DNA of 64,000 bases from Promicromonospora umidemergens (GTDB lineage: Bacteria > Actinomycetota > Actinomycetes > Actinomycetales > Cellulomonadaceae), in NCBI RefSeq assembly GCF_024171995.1, contig NZ_JAMTCT010000003.1, positions 124,001 to 188,000 on the forward strand, written 5' to 3'. The notes below the pieces were generated by a model. That model saw only the letters and a program-made list of their open reading frames with translations. It had not been told where the DNA came from and made no database searches. Each line of letters opens with the position of its first letter. Positions within the stretch are counted from its first letter, which is position 1. Positions 33,716 to 42,137 of the stretch are shown here, piece by piece. A program made the position numbers and the translations under genes.

Positions 33716-35353
33716 GTGACTACCACAGACACCCCGGCCGCAGACGCGGTCATCACGACAAGTCCCGAGCCGACGATCAGCTCGGGACCCGACTACTCCA
33801 GCCCGTCCGCCATCCAGGCGCAGAACGTGACGTTCGCGGACTTCGGCGTCCGCCCTGAGATCGTCGCGGCGCTCAACGACTCGGGCATCACCCATCCGTT
33901 CCCGATCCAGGCGATGACCCTGCCCGTCGCGATGAGCGGCCACGACATCATCGGCCAGGCCAAGACCGGTACCGGGAAGACGCTCGGCTTCGGCGTGCCG
34001 CTGCTGCACCGCGTCGTCGCCCCCGGCGAGCCCGGCTACGACGAGCTCGTCGCTCCCGGCAAGCCGCAGGCCGTCGTCGTGGTCCCCACGCGCGAGCTCG
34101 CGGTCCAGGTCGCGAACGACCTGAGCACGGCGTCCTCCCACCGCAGCGTGCGGATCGTGCAGGTATACGGCGGCCGCGCCTACGAACCCCAGATCGAGGC
34201 CATGAAGACCGGCGTCGACGTCGTGGTGGGCACGCCCGGCCGCATGATCGACCTGCTCAACCAGGGCCACCTCACGCTGCTCCGCGCGGCGACCGTGGTG
34301 CTCGACGAGGCCGACGAGATGCTCGACCTCGGGTTCCTGCCCGACGTCGAGAAGATCCTCGCCCGTACCCCCGCGCAGCGGCACACCATGCTGTTCAGCG
34401 CCACCATGCCGGGCGCCGTGGTCTCGATGGCCCGCCGCTACATGAAGCAGCCCACGCACATCCGGGCCGCCGAGCCGGACGACCAGGGCGCGACCGTCAA
34501 GAACATCAAGCAGGTCGTGTACCGGGCCCACGCCCTGGACAAGGTCGAGGTCCTGGCCCGCCTGCTCCAGTCCGAGGGCCGCGGCCGCTCCATCGTGTTC
34601 GCGCGCACCAAGCGCACGGCCGCGAAGGTCGCGGACGAGCTGCAGACGCGCGGCTTCGCGTCAGGCGCGATCCACGGCGACCTGGGCCAGGGCGCACGCG
34701 AGCAGGCACTGCGCGCGTTCCGCAACGGCAAGATCGACGTGCTCGTCGCCACCGACGTCGCCGCCCGCGGCATCGACGTCGACGACGTCACGCACGTGGT
34801 CAACTACCAGTGCCCCGAGGACGAGCGCATCTACCTGCACCGGGTGGGCCGCACCGGCCGCGCGGGCAACACCGGTACCGCCGTCACCTTCGTGGACTGG
34901 GACGACGTACCGCGCTGGTCGCTCATCGACAAGGCGCTCGAGATCGGGTACCCCGAGCCGGTCGAGACGTACTCCACGTCGCCGCACCTGTTCGCCGACC
35001 TGAACATCCCCGAGGGCACCAAGGGCCGCCTGCCGCGGTCCGCGCAGCACCTCGCCGGGCTGGACGCCGAGGTCGTCGAAGACCTGGGCGAGACCGGCAA
35101 GCGCAACGGCGGCCCACGCTCCGGCGCACCCCGCTCTGGCGCACCGCGCTCCGGCGCACCGCGCTCCGGCGGGCGGCAGGGCGGCTCGCACAGCGAGCCG
35201 CGCGTGGCCACCCGGCAGGACGCCGGTGCGCCGGCCGCCACGAGCGCCGACTCGGGTGAGCGCCCGGCGTCGAGCGGCGAGAACGAGGCCGGTCAGCGCC
35301 GCCGTCGGAGCCGCAACCGCCGCCGCACGCGTGGCGGCGAGGCACAGGACTGA
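33716..35353 (+). CDS. rhlE: DEAD-box RNA helicase
   Basis: A 545-residue DEAD-box protein with all core motifs: AKTGTGKT, PTRELA, TPGR, VLDEADEML, SAT, and HRVGRTGRAG. The C-terminus is a basic, disordered RNA-binding tail with SGAPR repeats and ends RRRRSRNRRRTRGG. It unwinds RNA in ribosome assembly or decay. GTG 33716 (GAAGG six bases upstream) is preferred to ATG 33704. Position matches Rv3211 (rhlE). Confidence 0.92.
   Translation: MTTTDTPAADAVITTSPEPTISSGPDYSSPSAIQAQNVTFADFGVRPEIVAALNDSGITHPFPIQAMTLPVAMSGHDIIGQAKTGTGKTLGFGVPLLHRVVAPGEPGYDELVAPGKPQAVVVVPTRELAVQVANDLSTASSHRSVRIVQVYGGRAYEPQIEAMKTGVDVVVGTPGRMIDLLNQGHLTLLRAATVVLDEADEMLDLGFLPDVEKILARTPAQRHTMLFSATMPGAVVSMARRYMKQPTHIRAAEPDDQGATVKNIKQVVYRAHALDKVEVLARLLQSEGRGRSIVFARTKRTAAKVADELQTRGFASGAIHGDLGQGAREQALRAFRNGKIDVLVATDVAARGIDVDDVTHVVNYQCPEDERIYLHRVGRTGRAGNTGTAVTFVDWDDVPRWSLIDKALEIGYPEPVETYSTSPHLFADLNIPEGTKGRLPRSAQHLAGLDAEVVEDLGETGKRNGGPRSGAPRSGAPRSGAPRSGGRQGGSHSEPRVATRQDAGAPAATSADSGERPASSGENEAGQRRRRSRNRRRTRGGEAQD
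35117..35172 (+). repeat. 15-bp tandem repeat in the helicase tail
   Basis: Nearly four copies of a 15-base unit (cgctccggcgcaccg) encode repeated SGAPR pentapeptides in the disordered tail. Copies differ by single bases. Copy number could vary between strains without shifting frame. Confidence 0.85.
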
Positions 35354-35366
35354 CCAGCCGTGGCAT

Positions 35367-35432
35367 GAGTTCGGTCGGACGGGATGAGATCGGTCGATCA
35401 ACCGACCGATCTCATCCCGTCCGACCGAACTC
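35367..35432. repeat. long perfect palindrome, copy 1
   Basis: Perfect 30-base arms (35367-35396, 35403-35432) with a six-base loop (atcaac), 13 bases after the helicase stop. It is homologous to the palindrome at 39239-39308; the three arm differences between the copies are all compensated in the opposite arm. It may act as a terminator or be a dispersed palindromic element. Confidence 0.95.
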
Positions 35433-35487
35433 GTCGGGGGCGGTGTGCCTCAGGTCCAGCCAGCGTGTCAGCCCTTAGGTTGCTCCC

Positions 35488-35784
35488 GTGCAGATCGAGT
35501 TCACGGCTGTCCTGTGGCAGTGGCAGGTACGTACCGACTCCTGGTGGTTCGTCACCGTGCCACCCGAGCACTCCGACGAGCTGGCCGACCTCCCGCTGCC
35601 TCCACGCGGGTTCGGCTCGATCCGGGTGCGCGTGACGGTCGGGAGGACCACCTGGACCACCTCCGTCTTCCCCAGTGACCGCGACGGCGGCTACGTGCTG
35701 CCCCTGAAGAAGAAGGTTCGGCAGGCGGAGGACCTGACCCCGGAGCGGCCGGTGACGGTAGCCCTAGAAACCATCGACATCTGA
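35488..35784 (+). CDS. DUF1905 domain protein
   Basis: A 98-residue DUF1905 protein (QIEFTAVLWQWQVRTDSWWF ... GSIRVRVTVG ... YVLPLKKKVR). The family has a small beta-barrel fold and unknown function. The GTG start has no good ribosome binding site; TTAGGT at about 35475-35480 could be a -10, making it leaderless. Confidence 0.88.
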   Translation: MQIEFTAVLWQWQVRTDSWWFVTVPPEHSDELADLPLPPRGFGSIRVRVTVGRTTWTTSVFPSDRDGGYVLPLKKKVRQAEDLTPERPVTVALETIDI

Positions 35785-35819
35785 GATGTCCGCCGCGGGC
35801 CCGGCAGAACCCGTCCAGG

Positions 35820-36668
35820 TCACCTGAGTACTTCGAGCGCCCCCTGCGCAGCGATCGCCTCGAGCACGTCCGGCGCGGTCGTGTTCTCGCCGAGGCGGTT
35901 CTTCTTGCCTTCCCCGTGGAAGTCGCTCGAGCCCGTGACCAGCAGGTCCAGCGACCCTGCGATGTCGCGCAGCCGTCGGCGCCCGTCCTGGGTGTGGTCG
36001 CGGTGGTCGACCTCGAGACCCGCGAGACCGGCTGCGGCGAGCTCCTCGATGGTCGAGTCGGGCACCACCCGACCCCGCGCGTCGGCCCCGGGGTGCGCGA
36101 AGACCGGGACCCCGCCGGCGGCGCGGATCGCCCGGACGGCGGCGACGGCGTCGGGCGCGTAGTGGCCCACGTAGTACCGGGTGCCGGGACGGAGCATCGT
36201 GGCGAACGCCTCGTCACGGCCGGGCACGACGCCCGCCGCCACCAGCGCGTCCGCGATGTGCGGACGGCCGATGGTGGTCCCCGACTTCGTCTGGGCGAGC
36301 AGGTCTTCCCAGGTGATCGGGTAGTCCTCACCGAGCAGGTCCACCATGCGCCGGGCCCTGGACGTCCGGTCGTCGCGCGTGCGCTCCGTCTCGGCCAGCA
36401 GGTCGGGATGCGTCGGGTCGTGCAGGTACGCGAGCAGGTGCACACCCGTACCCCACCCGGGGGTCCTGGCGAGCGCCGATATCTCGGCGCCGCGCACCAG
36501 GCCGATCTGATGCCGGCCCGCCGACTCCGCGGCCTCTGGCCAGCCCGACGTCGTGTCGTGGTCGGTGATGGCCAGCGTGGTGACGCCGGCCAGCGCCGCG
36601 ACCTCCACCAGGCGCGCTGGCGAGTCGGTGCCGTCTGACGCGGTGGAGTGCGTATGGAGGTCGATCAC
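35820..36668 (-). CDS. PHP-domain phosphoesterase
   Basis: A 282-residue PHP metal-dependent phosphoesterase: IDLHTHSTASDG at the N-terminus, then ITDHDTT, FAHPGA and SSDFHG supply the metal ligands. Related to RNase AM/nucleoside 3',5'-bisphosphate phosphatase; the substrate is not certain. The GTG at 36668 begins the HTH motif region; upstream extension is unsupported. Confidence 0.87.
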   Translation of the reverse strand: MIDLHTHSTASDGTDSPARLVEVAALAGVTTLAITDHDTTSGWPEAAESAGRHQIGLVRGAEISALARTPGWGTGVHLLAYLHDPTHPDLLAETERTRDDRTSRARRMVDLLGEDYPITWEDLLAQTKSGTTIGRPHIADALVAAGVVPGRDEAFATMLRPGTRYYVGHYAPDAVAAVRAIRAAGGVPVFAHPGADARGRVVPDSTIEELAAAGLAGLEVDHRDHTQDGRRRLRDIAGSLDLLVTGSSDFHGEGKKNRLGENTTAPDVLEAIAAQGALEVLR

Positions 36669-36843
36669 TCCACCAGCGTAGAGATCCCCCGGCCCGGTCG
36701 CGGCCGCTGGCGGGTCACGGCGGCGTGAGGTGCGGCACCCCCGCCGGTGCCCGGCGCGCGGGTAAAAAGCCCACACAGCACGTTCACGGGCTGTTCCGCC
36801 GCCGTCCGCCGCCTGCCCAAGCCGATAATGCATCATCGAAGGG

Positions 36844-37671
36844 ATGAAAAGCTGCAACCAGCCCCCGCAGGACGCCAGCACGAGCGTCGTCTTCGTGCAC
36901 GGTGTGCGCAGCTCCGGCGTGATCTGGGAGAACCAGCTCGCCCACGTGCGCGCCGCCGGCCACGAGGCCGTCGCAGTGGACCTGCCCGCACACGGCGCAC
37001 GGCGCCACGACCGGTTCAGCATGGACGGCGCCTTCGAAGCGCTGGACGAGGCCGTCGCCGGCCTCCCGCCGGGACCGGTCGCGATGGTCGGGCTGTCCCT
37101 TGGCGGCTACACCTCGCTCGCCTGGGCTGCCCGCCCCGACACCACCGACCGCCTGGTGGGCGTGCTCGCGGCCGGCTGTACCTCGGACCCGAAGGGCAAG
37201 CCGGTCCGGCTGTACCGGGACGTCGCGAAGAGCGTGGCGAACGCCGCCTACCTCACTCGTCGCGTGACCGGCAGGGTGGTGCGCCCGAGCGTGCACCGCG
37301 CACGCCTCTCCGTGCCCGCGCTCCGCCCCCTCCGCAGCCCACCCGGCGGTGCCGACCTCCGCCGCGTCGATATCGCGCCGCACCAGACCGCCGAGCCGTA
37401 CCACCCCGCCTGGGACGTCGTCACCGACGCACTGACCCACCTGGCCGGACGCTCGTCGATCGCCAACGTACGCGCGGCGCAGGTCCCCCTCTGGTTCGTC
37501 AACGGCGCTCGCGACGCCATGCGGATCGAGGAGCAGCGGCACCTCGCAGCGGCCCGGTACGGGTCGCTCGTGGTCATCCCCGGTGCGGGCCACGACGTCA
37601 ACATGGAGGCCCCCTCGACCTTCAACCGCGTGCTCACCAAGGCGCTTGCGGACTTCGAGCGGCGTGCGTGA
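36844..37671 (+). CDS. alpha/beta hydrolase
   Basis: A 275-residue alpha/beta hydrolase: oxyanion VFVHGVRSSG, nucleophile elbow GLSLGG, and catalytic His in GAGHDVNME. The substrate is unknown. An imperfect dyad cgataatgcatcatcg (36823-36838) overlaps a possible GATAAT -10 just before the ATG. The next gene follows 13 bases after its stop. Confidence 0.87.
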   Translation: MKSCNQPPQDASTSVVFVHGVRSSGVIWENQLAHVRAAGHEAVAVDLPAHGARRHDRFSMDGAFEALDEAVAGLPPGPVAMVGLSLGGYTSLAWAARPDTTDRLVGVLAAGCTSDPKGKPVRLYRDVAKSVANAAYLTRRVTGRVVRPSVHRARLSVPALRPLRSPPGGADLRRVDIAPHQTAEPYHPAWDVVTDALTHLAGRSSIANVRAAQVPLWFVNGARDAMRIEEQRHLAAARYGSLVVIPGAGHDVNMEAPSTFNRVLTKALADFERRA

Positions 37672-37684
37672 AACACTGGGGCGC

Positions 37685-39220
37685 ATGAGCGAGCCCACCA
37701 CCACATCGCAGCCTGACGAGCAGGGAACCGCCGACCGCGGGTCCAACCGTTCACACCGCCCCGCCTCCACCGCGTTCAAGAACTTCGTGATGTCGCAGTG
37801 GGCCCCGCGTGCCGAGCTGGGCCTGACGGCATCGGCAGCCGCGCCGCACACGGTCTCGCGGCGAGCCGCTCTCTCCGAGCGTCTGCCCGGCGTGCGCCTC
37901 GTGATCCCGGCGGGCTCGCTCAAGACCCGCTCCAACGACACCGACTACCGGTTCCGGCCGCACTCGGCGTTCGCGCACCTCACCGGGCTGGGCACCGACC
38001 GCGAGCCGGACGCCGTCCTGGTGCTGCACCCGGTCGAGTCCGGCTCCGGCGACGCAGGCGCGAACCACCACGCAGTGCTGTACGTGCGCCCCCTCGCACC
38101 GCGCGACAACGAAGAGTTCTACGCCGACGCCCGCTACGGCGAGTTCTGGGTCGGTGCCCGCCCGTCGCTGGCCGACGTCGAGGCGCTCACCGGCATCGAG
38201 GCCCGCCACATCGACGAGCTGGGCGACGCCCTGGCGAAGGACGTGGGCGACGGCGGCGTGCACCTCCTCGTGGTGACCGGCGCGGACGACGCCGTCGAGT
38301 CGCTCGTCGAGGAGCTGCGCCTGGAGGCCGGCGAGGACGAGAACGCGCTGACCGACGAGAAGCTCGTCGAGGTGACCTCCGAGCTGCGCCTGGTCAAGGA
38401 CGAGTACGAGATCGAGCAGATGCGCGAGGCGGTGGCGCGCACCATCGAGGGCTTCGAGGCCGTCATCCGAGCACTGCCCGCAGCGAAGGAGCACCGCCGC
38501 GGCGAGCGCGTCGTGGAGACCACCTTCGACGGGCACGCGCGCCTCGAGGGCAACGCGGTCGGCTACGAGACCATCGCGGCCTCGGGTGAGCACGCCACCA
38601 CCCTGCACTGGATCCGGAACGACGGCGAGATCCACCCCGGCGACGTCCTGCTGCTCGACGGCGGCGTCGAGGTCGACTCGCTCTACACCGCCGACGTGAC
38701 GCGCTCCCTGCCCGTCGACGGTGAGTACAGCGACGTGCAGCGCAAGATCTATCAGGCGGTGCTCGACGCTGCCGACGCGGCGTTCGCCGTCTCCAGGCCC
38801 GGTGCCAAGTTCCGCGACGTCCACGCGGCCGCCATGGAGGTCATCGCGGCCCGTCTCGAGGAGTGGGGCTTCCTGCCCGACGGCGTCACCGCCGCCGACG
38901 CCCTGGCGGACGACGGTCAGCAGCACCGCCGCTGGATGGTGCACGGCACCTCCCACCACCTGGGCCTCGACGTCCACGACTGCGCCCAGGCCCGGCGCGA
39001 GCTCTACCTCGACGGCGTCCTGGAGCCGGGCATGGTGTTCACCATCGAGCCCGGCCTCTACTTCAAGGCCGACGACCTCGCCGTGCCCGAGGAGTTCCGC
39101 GGCATCGGCGTGCGCATCGAGGACGACGTGCTGATCACCGCGGACGGCAACGAGAACCTCTCGGCGGCGCTGCCCCGTCGCGCGGAGGACATCGAGGCCT
39201 GGATGGCGTCGCTGCGCTGA
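37685..39220 (+). CDS. pepP: Xaa-Pro aminopeptidase (aminopeptidase P)
   Basis: A 511-residue M24 metallopeptidase with an N-terminal creatinase-like domain and a pita-bread catalytic domain. Metal ligands lie in LLDGGVEVDSLYTADVTRS (two Asp), HGTSHHLGLDVHD (His), FTIEPGLYF (Glu) and GVRIEDDVL (Glu). It removes N-terminal residues before proline. The ATG at 37685 is used; the longer frame lies inside the hydrolase gene. Confidence 0.93.
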   Translation: MSEPTTTSQPDEQGTADRGSNRSHRPASTAFKNFVMSQWAPRAELGLTASAAAPHTVSRRAALSERLPGVRLVIPAGSLKTRSNDTDYRFRPHSAFAHLTGLGTDREPDAVLVLHPVESGSGDAGANHHAVLYVRPLAPRDNEEFYADARYGEFWVGARPSLADVEALTGIEARHIDELGDALAKDVGDGGVHLLVVTGADDAVESLVEELRLEAGEDENALTDEKLVEVTSELRLVKDEYEIEQMREAVARTIEGFEAVIRALPAAKEHRRGERVVETTFDGHARLEGNAVGYETIAASGEHATTLHWIRNDGEIHPGDVLLLDGGVEVDSLYTADVTRSLPVDGEYSDVQRKIYQAVLDAADAAFAVSRPGAKFRDVHAAAMEVIAARLEEWGFLPDGVTAADALADDGQQHRRWMVHGTSHHLGLDVHDCAQARRELYLDGVLEPGMVFTIEPGLYFKADDLAVPEEFRGIGVRIEDDVLITADGNENLSAALPRRAEDIEAWMASLR

Positions 39221-39238
39221 TCCCCTGGCGGCACGGCA

Positions 39239-39308
39239 GTGACTTCGGTCGGATGGGATGAGCTCGGTCGGTTGACCGACCGAGCTCATCCCATCCGACC
39301 GAAGTCAC
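39239..39308. repeat. long perfect palindrome, copy 2
   Basis: Perfect 32-base arms (39239-39270, 39277-39308) with a six-base loop (gttgac), between the pepP stop and the convergent stress-protein stop. It is homologous to copy 1 at 35367-35432 and, judged by the loop, lies in the opposite orientation. Confidence 0.95.
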
Positions 39309-39327
39309 GCCCGCTCAGGCAGTGGTG

Positions 39328-40227
39328 CTACTTCTGGTCGTCGCTCGGCGGGGCGTAGGGGTTCGTGAAGCGGGTGCGCGACGTGGGCGAGTCGTCGTCC
39401 GGGCTGTTCGTCCCGTCCGGGCGCTGCTTGTCCGGGGCCTGCGCTGCCTGGTCGGGCGGGGTCGGTGACCCCGTCTGCGCGTCGGCCGGAGCTTCCGGAG
39501 CCCGCGCATCCGACGGCGGCTCGGCCGGCGCCGCTCCGGCGCCACCCGCTCCCGGCCGCATCGCGCCGTAGCGGGGCTCACCCGTCGGCGTGACCCAGCG
39601 CGGGTCGGTCGGGCGAGTCGGCGGCGCGGCGGGCTGCGCGGGATCGGCGCCAGGTGCCTGCGCACCAGGCGCCGGGGCGGCAGGTGCCTGCGGCGGGAAG
39701 GGAGCCGGCACCCCCACGGTGGCGTTGCCGCGCGACTTGCCCAGCCCGCTCGGCGAGCGCATCAGGAGCGCCCGTGCGTCGCCCGCGTGGTCGTGGCCAC
39801 AGAGGATCGCGTAGGTGGCTGCCACGATCTGCGAGGAGGACGTGAAGTCCCGCCGCCCGCGCGTGAAGGCGTAGGACAGCACAGAGAACAGCAGGCCGAA
39901 GCCGGCACCGAGCGCGATACCGGCGAACATCACCTGGAAGCCGGCCTCGCCGGCGAACAGCGTGATCAGCAGTCCCACGAAGAAACCGAACCATGCGCCG
40001 GAGAGAGCGCCAGCGAGCGCCACCCGGCCGTACGTGAGGCGCCCCGTGACGCGCTCGACCATGCGCAGGTCGGTGCCCACGATGGTGACGTTCTCGACGG
40101 GGAACTTGTTGTCGGAGAGGTAGTCGACTGCTTTCTGCGCCTCCAGATAGGTGGAGTACGCGGCGACCTCGTCGCCTGCCGGCAGGGTCGGGACCTTCGG
40201 GACAGCACCCGGGCGAGACATGCTCAT
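39328..40227 (-). CDS. general-stress-protein-like membrane protein
   Basis: A 299-residue protein. Residues ~20-65 form the YflT/GSP17M-type domain (YSTYLEAQKAVDYLSD, VTIVGTDLRMVERVTGR). Two membrane helices follow (~70-120), then a Pro/Ala-rich disordered C-terminus. ATG 40227 has GGGGAG ten bases upstream. Divergent from the MgtE/CBS gene, as around Rv1232c-Rv1233c. Confidence 0.8.
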   Translation of the reverse strand: MSMSRPGAVPKVPTLPAGDEVAAYSTYLEAQKAVDYLSDNKFPVENVTIVGTDLRMVERVTGRLTYGRVALAGALSGAWFGFFVGLLITLFAGEAGFQVMFAGIALGAGFGLLFSVLSYAFTRGRRDFTSSSQIVAATYAILCGHDHAGDARALLMRSPSGLGKSRGNATVGVPAPFPPQAPAAPAPGAQAPGADPAQPAAPPTRPTDPRWVTPTGEPRYGAMRPGAGGAGAAPAEPPSDARAPEAPADAQTGSPTPPDQAAQAPDKQRPDGTNSPDDDSPTSRTRFTNPYAPPSDDQK

Positions 40228-40300
40228 ACCCCATAGTCTCCCCTACCTTGTCGCTGGTGGCGAGGAGCGTGCGACAGAGCAGGGTCGTAGGCTGACCAGC

Positions 40301-41620
40301 GTGAGCGCCAGCACCCGGGTTTTCGTCGCACGCCTGGCAGGCACGGTGGTCTTCGACCCGATCGGCGACCAGGTGGGCCGGGTTCGTGATGTCGTCGTGC
40401 TGGTCCGGGCCAAGGGCGCGCCGCGGGCGGTGGGTCTGGTGGTCGAGGTCCCGGGCCGTCGCCGTGTCTTTCTCCCGCTGACCCGGGTGACCAGCATCGA
40501 CTCGGGCCAGGTGATCAGCACGGGCCTCGTGAACCTGCGGCGGTTCGAGCAGCGGGCCATGGAGTCGGTGGTGCTGGGCGAGCTGCTGGACCGCCGCGTG
40601 CAGCTCAAGGACGGCTCGGGCGAGGTCACCATCGAGGACGTCTCGATCGCGCAGCAGCGCACCGGCGACTGGCTGGTGGACCAGCTGTTCGTGCGGCGCC
40701 GGTCCGCGCGGGGATCGACCCGGTTCCGCCGGGGCTCCACGCTGACCATCCCGGTCGACGCCGTGCAGGACCTCACCCGTCGGTCGGTCGAGCAGGGTGC
40801 CGCTCGTCTGCTGGAGGCGTACGAGGACATGCGGGCGGCCGACCTCGCGGACGTGATCCAGGAGCTCGGGACGGCGCGTCGGCTGGAGATCGCCGGCGCG
40901 CTGAACGACGAGCGGCTCGCCGACGTGCTGGAGGAGCTCCCGGAGGACGCTCAGGTGGCGATCCTGTCCGGCCTGGACCGGGAGCGTGCGGCGGACGTGC
41001 TGGACGCCATGGAGCCCGACGACGCCGCCGACCTCCTGAACGAGCTGCCCGACGAGCAGGCGACCCAGCTCCTGAATCTCATGGAGCCGGAGGAGGCGGC
41101 CGACGTCCGGCGCCTGCTGGAGTACGCCGAGGACACGGCGGGCGGCCTCATGACCACGGAGCCGGTGATCCTCGGTGCGGACGACACCATCGCCACCGCG
41201 CTGGCCCAGATCCGGCGAGCCGAGCTGCCCCCGGCGCTGGCGTCCATGGTGTTCGTGGTGCGGCCCCCGCAGGAGACGCCGACCGGCCGGTTCCTCGGCG
41301 TCGCGCACTTCCAGCGGCTGCTGCGCGAACCGCCGCACGCCGCGGTCGCGTCGGTGCTGGACGCGGAGACCGAGTGGCTGACCCATGACGCGTCGGTGGG
41401 TCAGGTGACGCGCCTGCTCGCCGCCTACGACCTGCTCGCGCTGCCGGTGCTCGACGCCCAGCGCCGGCTGCTTGGCGTGGTCACGGTCGACGACGTGCTG
41501 GACCACATCCTCCCGGACGACTGGCGGGCGAGCGACGACGAGCACCTCGAGTCGATCGCCGCCCAGTCCGCCCCCGCGAACCGACGGCAGTCGAACCGAC
41601 GGGAGGCGACCCGTGGCTGA
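40301..41620 (+). CDS. MgtE-N/CBS domain protein without channel domain
   Basis: A 439-residue soluble protein: a PRC-barrel-like N-terminal half, an MgtE intracellular N domain (LADVLEELPEDAQVAIL, DVLDAMEPDDAADLLNELP), then two CBS motifs ending VVTVDDVLDHILPDD. It matches the cytosolic Mg2+-sensing part of MgtE channels, but the membrane domain is absent, so it is not itself a transporter. GTG start at 40301. It overlaps the next gene by eight bases. Confidence 0.87.
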   Translation: MSASTRVFVARLAGTVVFDPIGDQVGRVRDVVVLVRAKGAPRAVGLVVEVPGRRRVFLPLTRVTSIDSGQVISTGLVNLRRFEQRAMESVVLGELLDRRVQLKDGSGEVTIEDVSIAQQRTGDWLVDQLFVRRRSARGSTRFRRGSTLTIPVDAVQDLTRRSVEQGAARLLEAYEDMRAADLADVIQELGTARRLEIAGALNDERLADVLEELPEDAQVAILSGLDRERAADVLDAMEPDDAADLLNELPDEQATQLLNLMEPEEAADVRRLLEYAEDTAGGLMTTEPVILGADDTIATALAQIRRAELPPALASMVFVVRPPQETPTGRFLGVAHFQRLLREPPHAAVASVLDAETEWLTHDASVGQVTRLLAAYDLLALPVLDAQRRLLGVVTVDDVLDHILPDDWRASDDEHLESIAAQSAPANRRQSNRREATRG

Positions 41621-42137
41621 CCGCCTGGACACCCCGCTCGCGCAACGGCGCAGCCTGGTACCCCGGTTCCGGATGGAGCAGGACGCCGTCGGGAAGGCCA
41701 CCGAGGGCATCGCGCGGTTCCTGGGTACTCCACGCTTCCTGATCTACCTCACGGTGTTCTGCATCATCTGGCTCGCGTGGAACGCGTGGGGCCCGGAGAA
41801 CCTGCGGTTCGACAGCGCTGCCAACGGGTTCACCGCGCTCACCCTGATGCTGTCGCTGCAGGCCAGCTACGCGGCCCCGCTGATCCTGCTGGCGCAGAAC
41901 CGGCAGGACGACCGCGACCGCGTCACGGCCGAGCAGGACCGACGGCGGGGCGAGCGCAATCTCGCGGACACGGAGTACCTGGCCCGCGAGATGGCGGCGC
42001 TCCGGATCGCCCTGTCGGAGGTCGCCACCCGCGACTTCGTGCGGTCGGAGATCCGCAACCTCCTGGAGGAGCTGGACGAGAAGGACCGCGGTCAGGGCTC
42101 CACGTCGTCGTGGACCACCACGCGCGACAGTTCGTAG
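41613..42137 (+). CDS. DUF1003 membrane protein
   Basis: A 174-residue DUF1003 protein with two hydrophobic helices (FLIYLTVFCIIWLAWN and LTLMLSLQASYAAPLILLAQ) and a charged C-terminal coiled region. GTG start with GGGAGG seven bases upstream, overlapping the MgtE/CBS stop by eight bases, so the two are coupled. Its 3' end overlaps the convergent gene by 46 bases. Confidence 0.88.
   Translation: MADRLDTPLAQRRSLVPRFRMEQDAVGKATEGIARFLGTPRFLIYLTVFCIIWLAWNAWGPENLRFDSAANGFTALTLMLSLQASYAAPLILLAQNRQDDRDRVTAEQDRRRGERNLADTEYLAREMAALRIALSEVATRDFVRSEIRNLLEELDEKDRGQGSTSSWTTTRDSS

Noticed and set aside
35367-39308. Inverted repeats of a 3.9-kb transposon
   Set aside because: The copies are self-palindromic and flank ordinary chromosomal genes; no transposase and no target duplications were seen.
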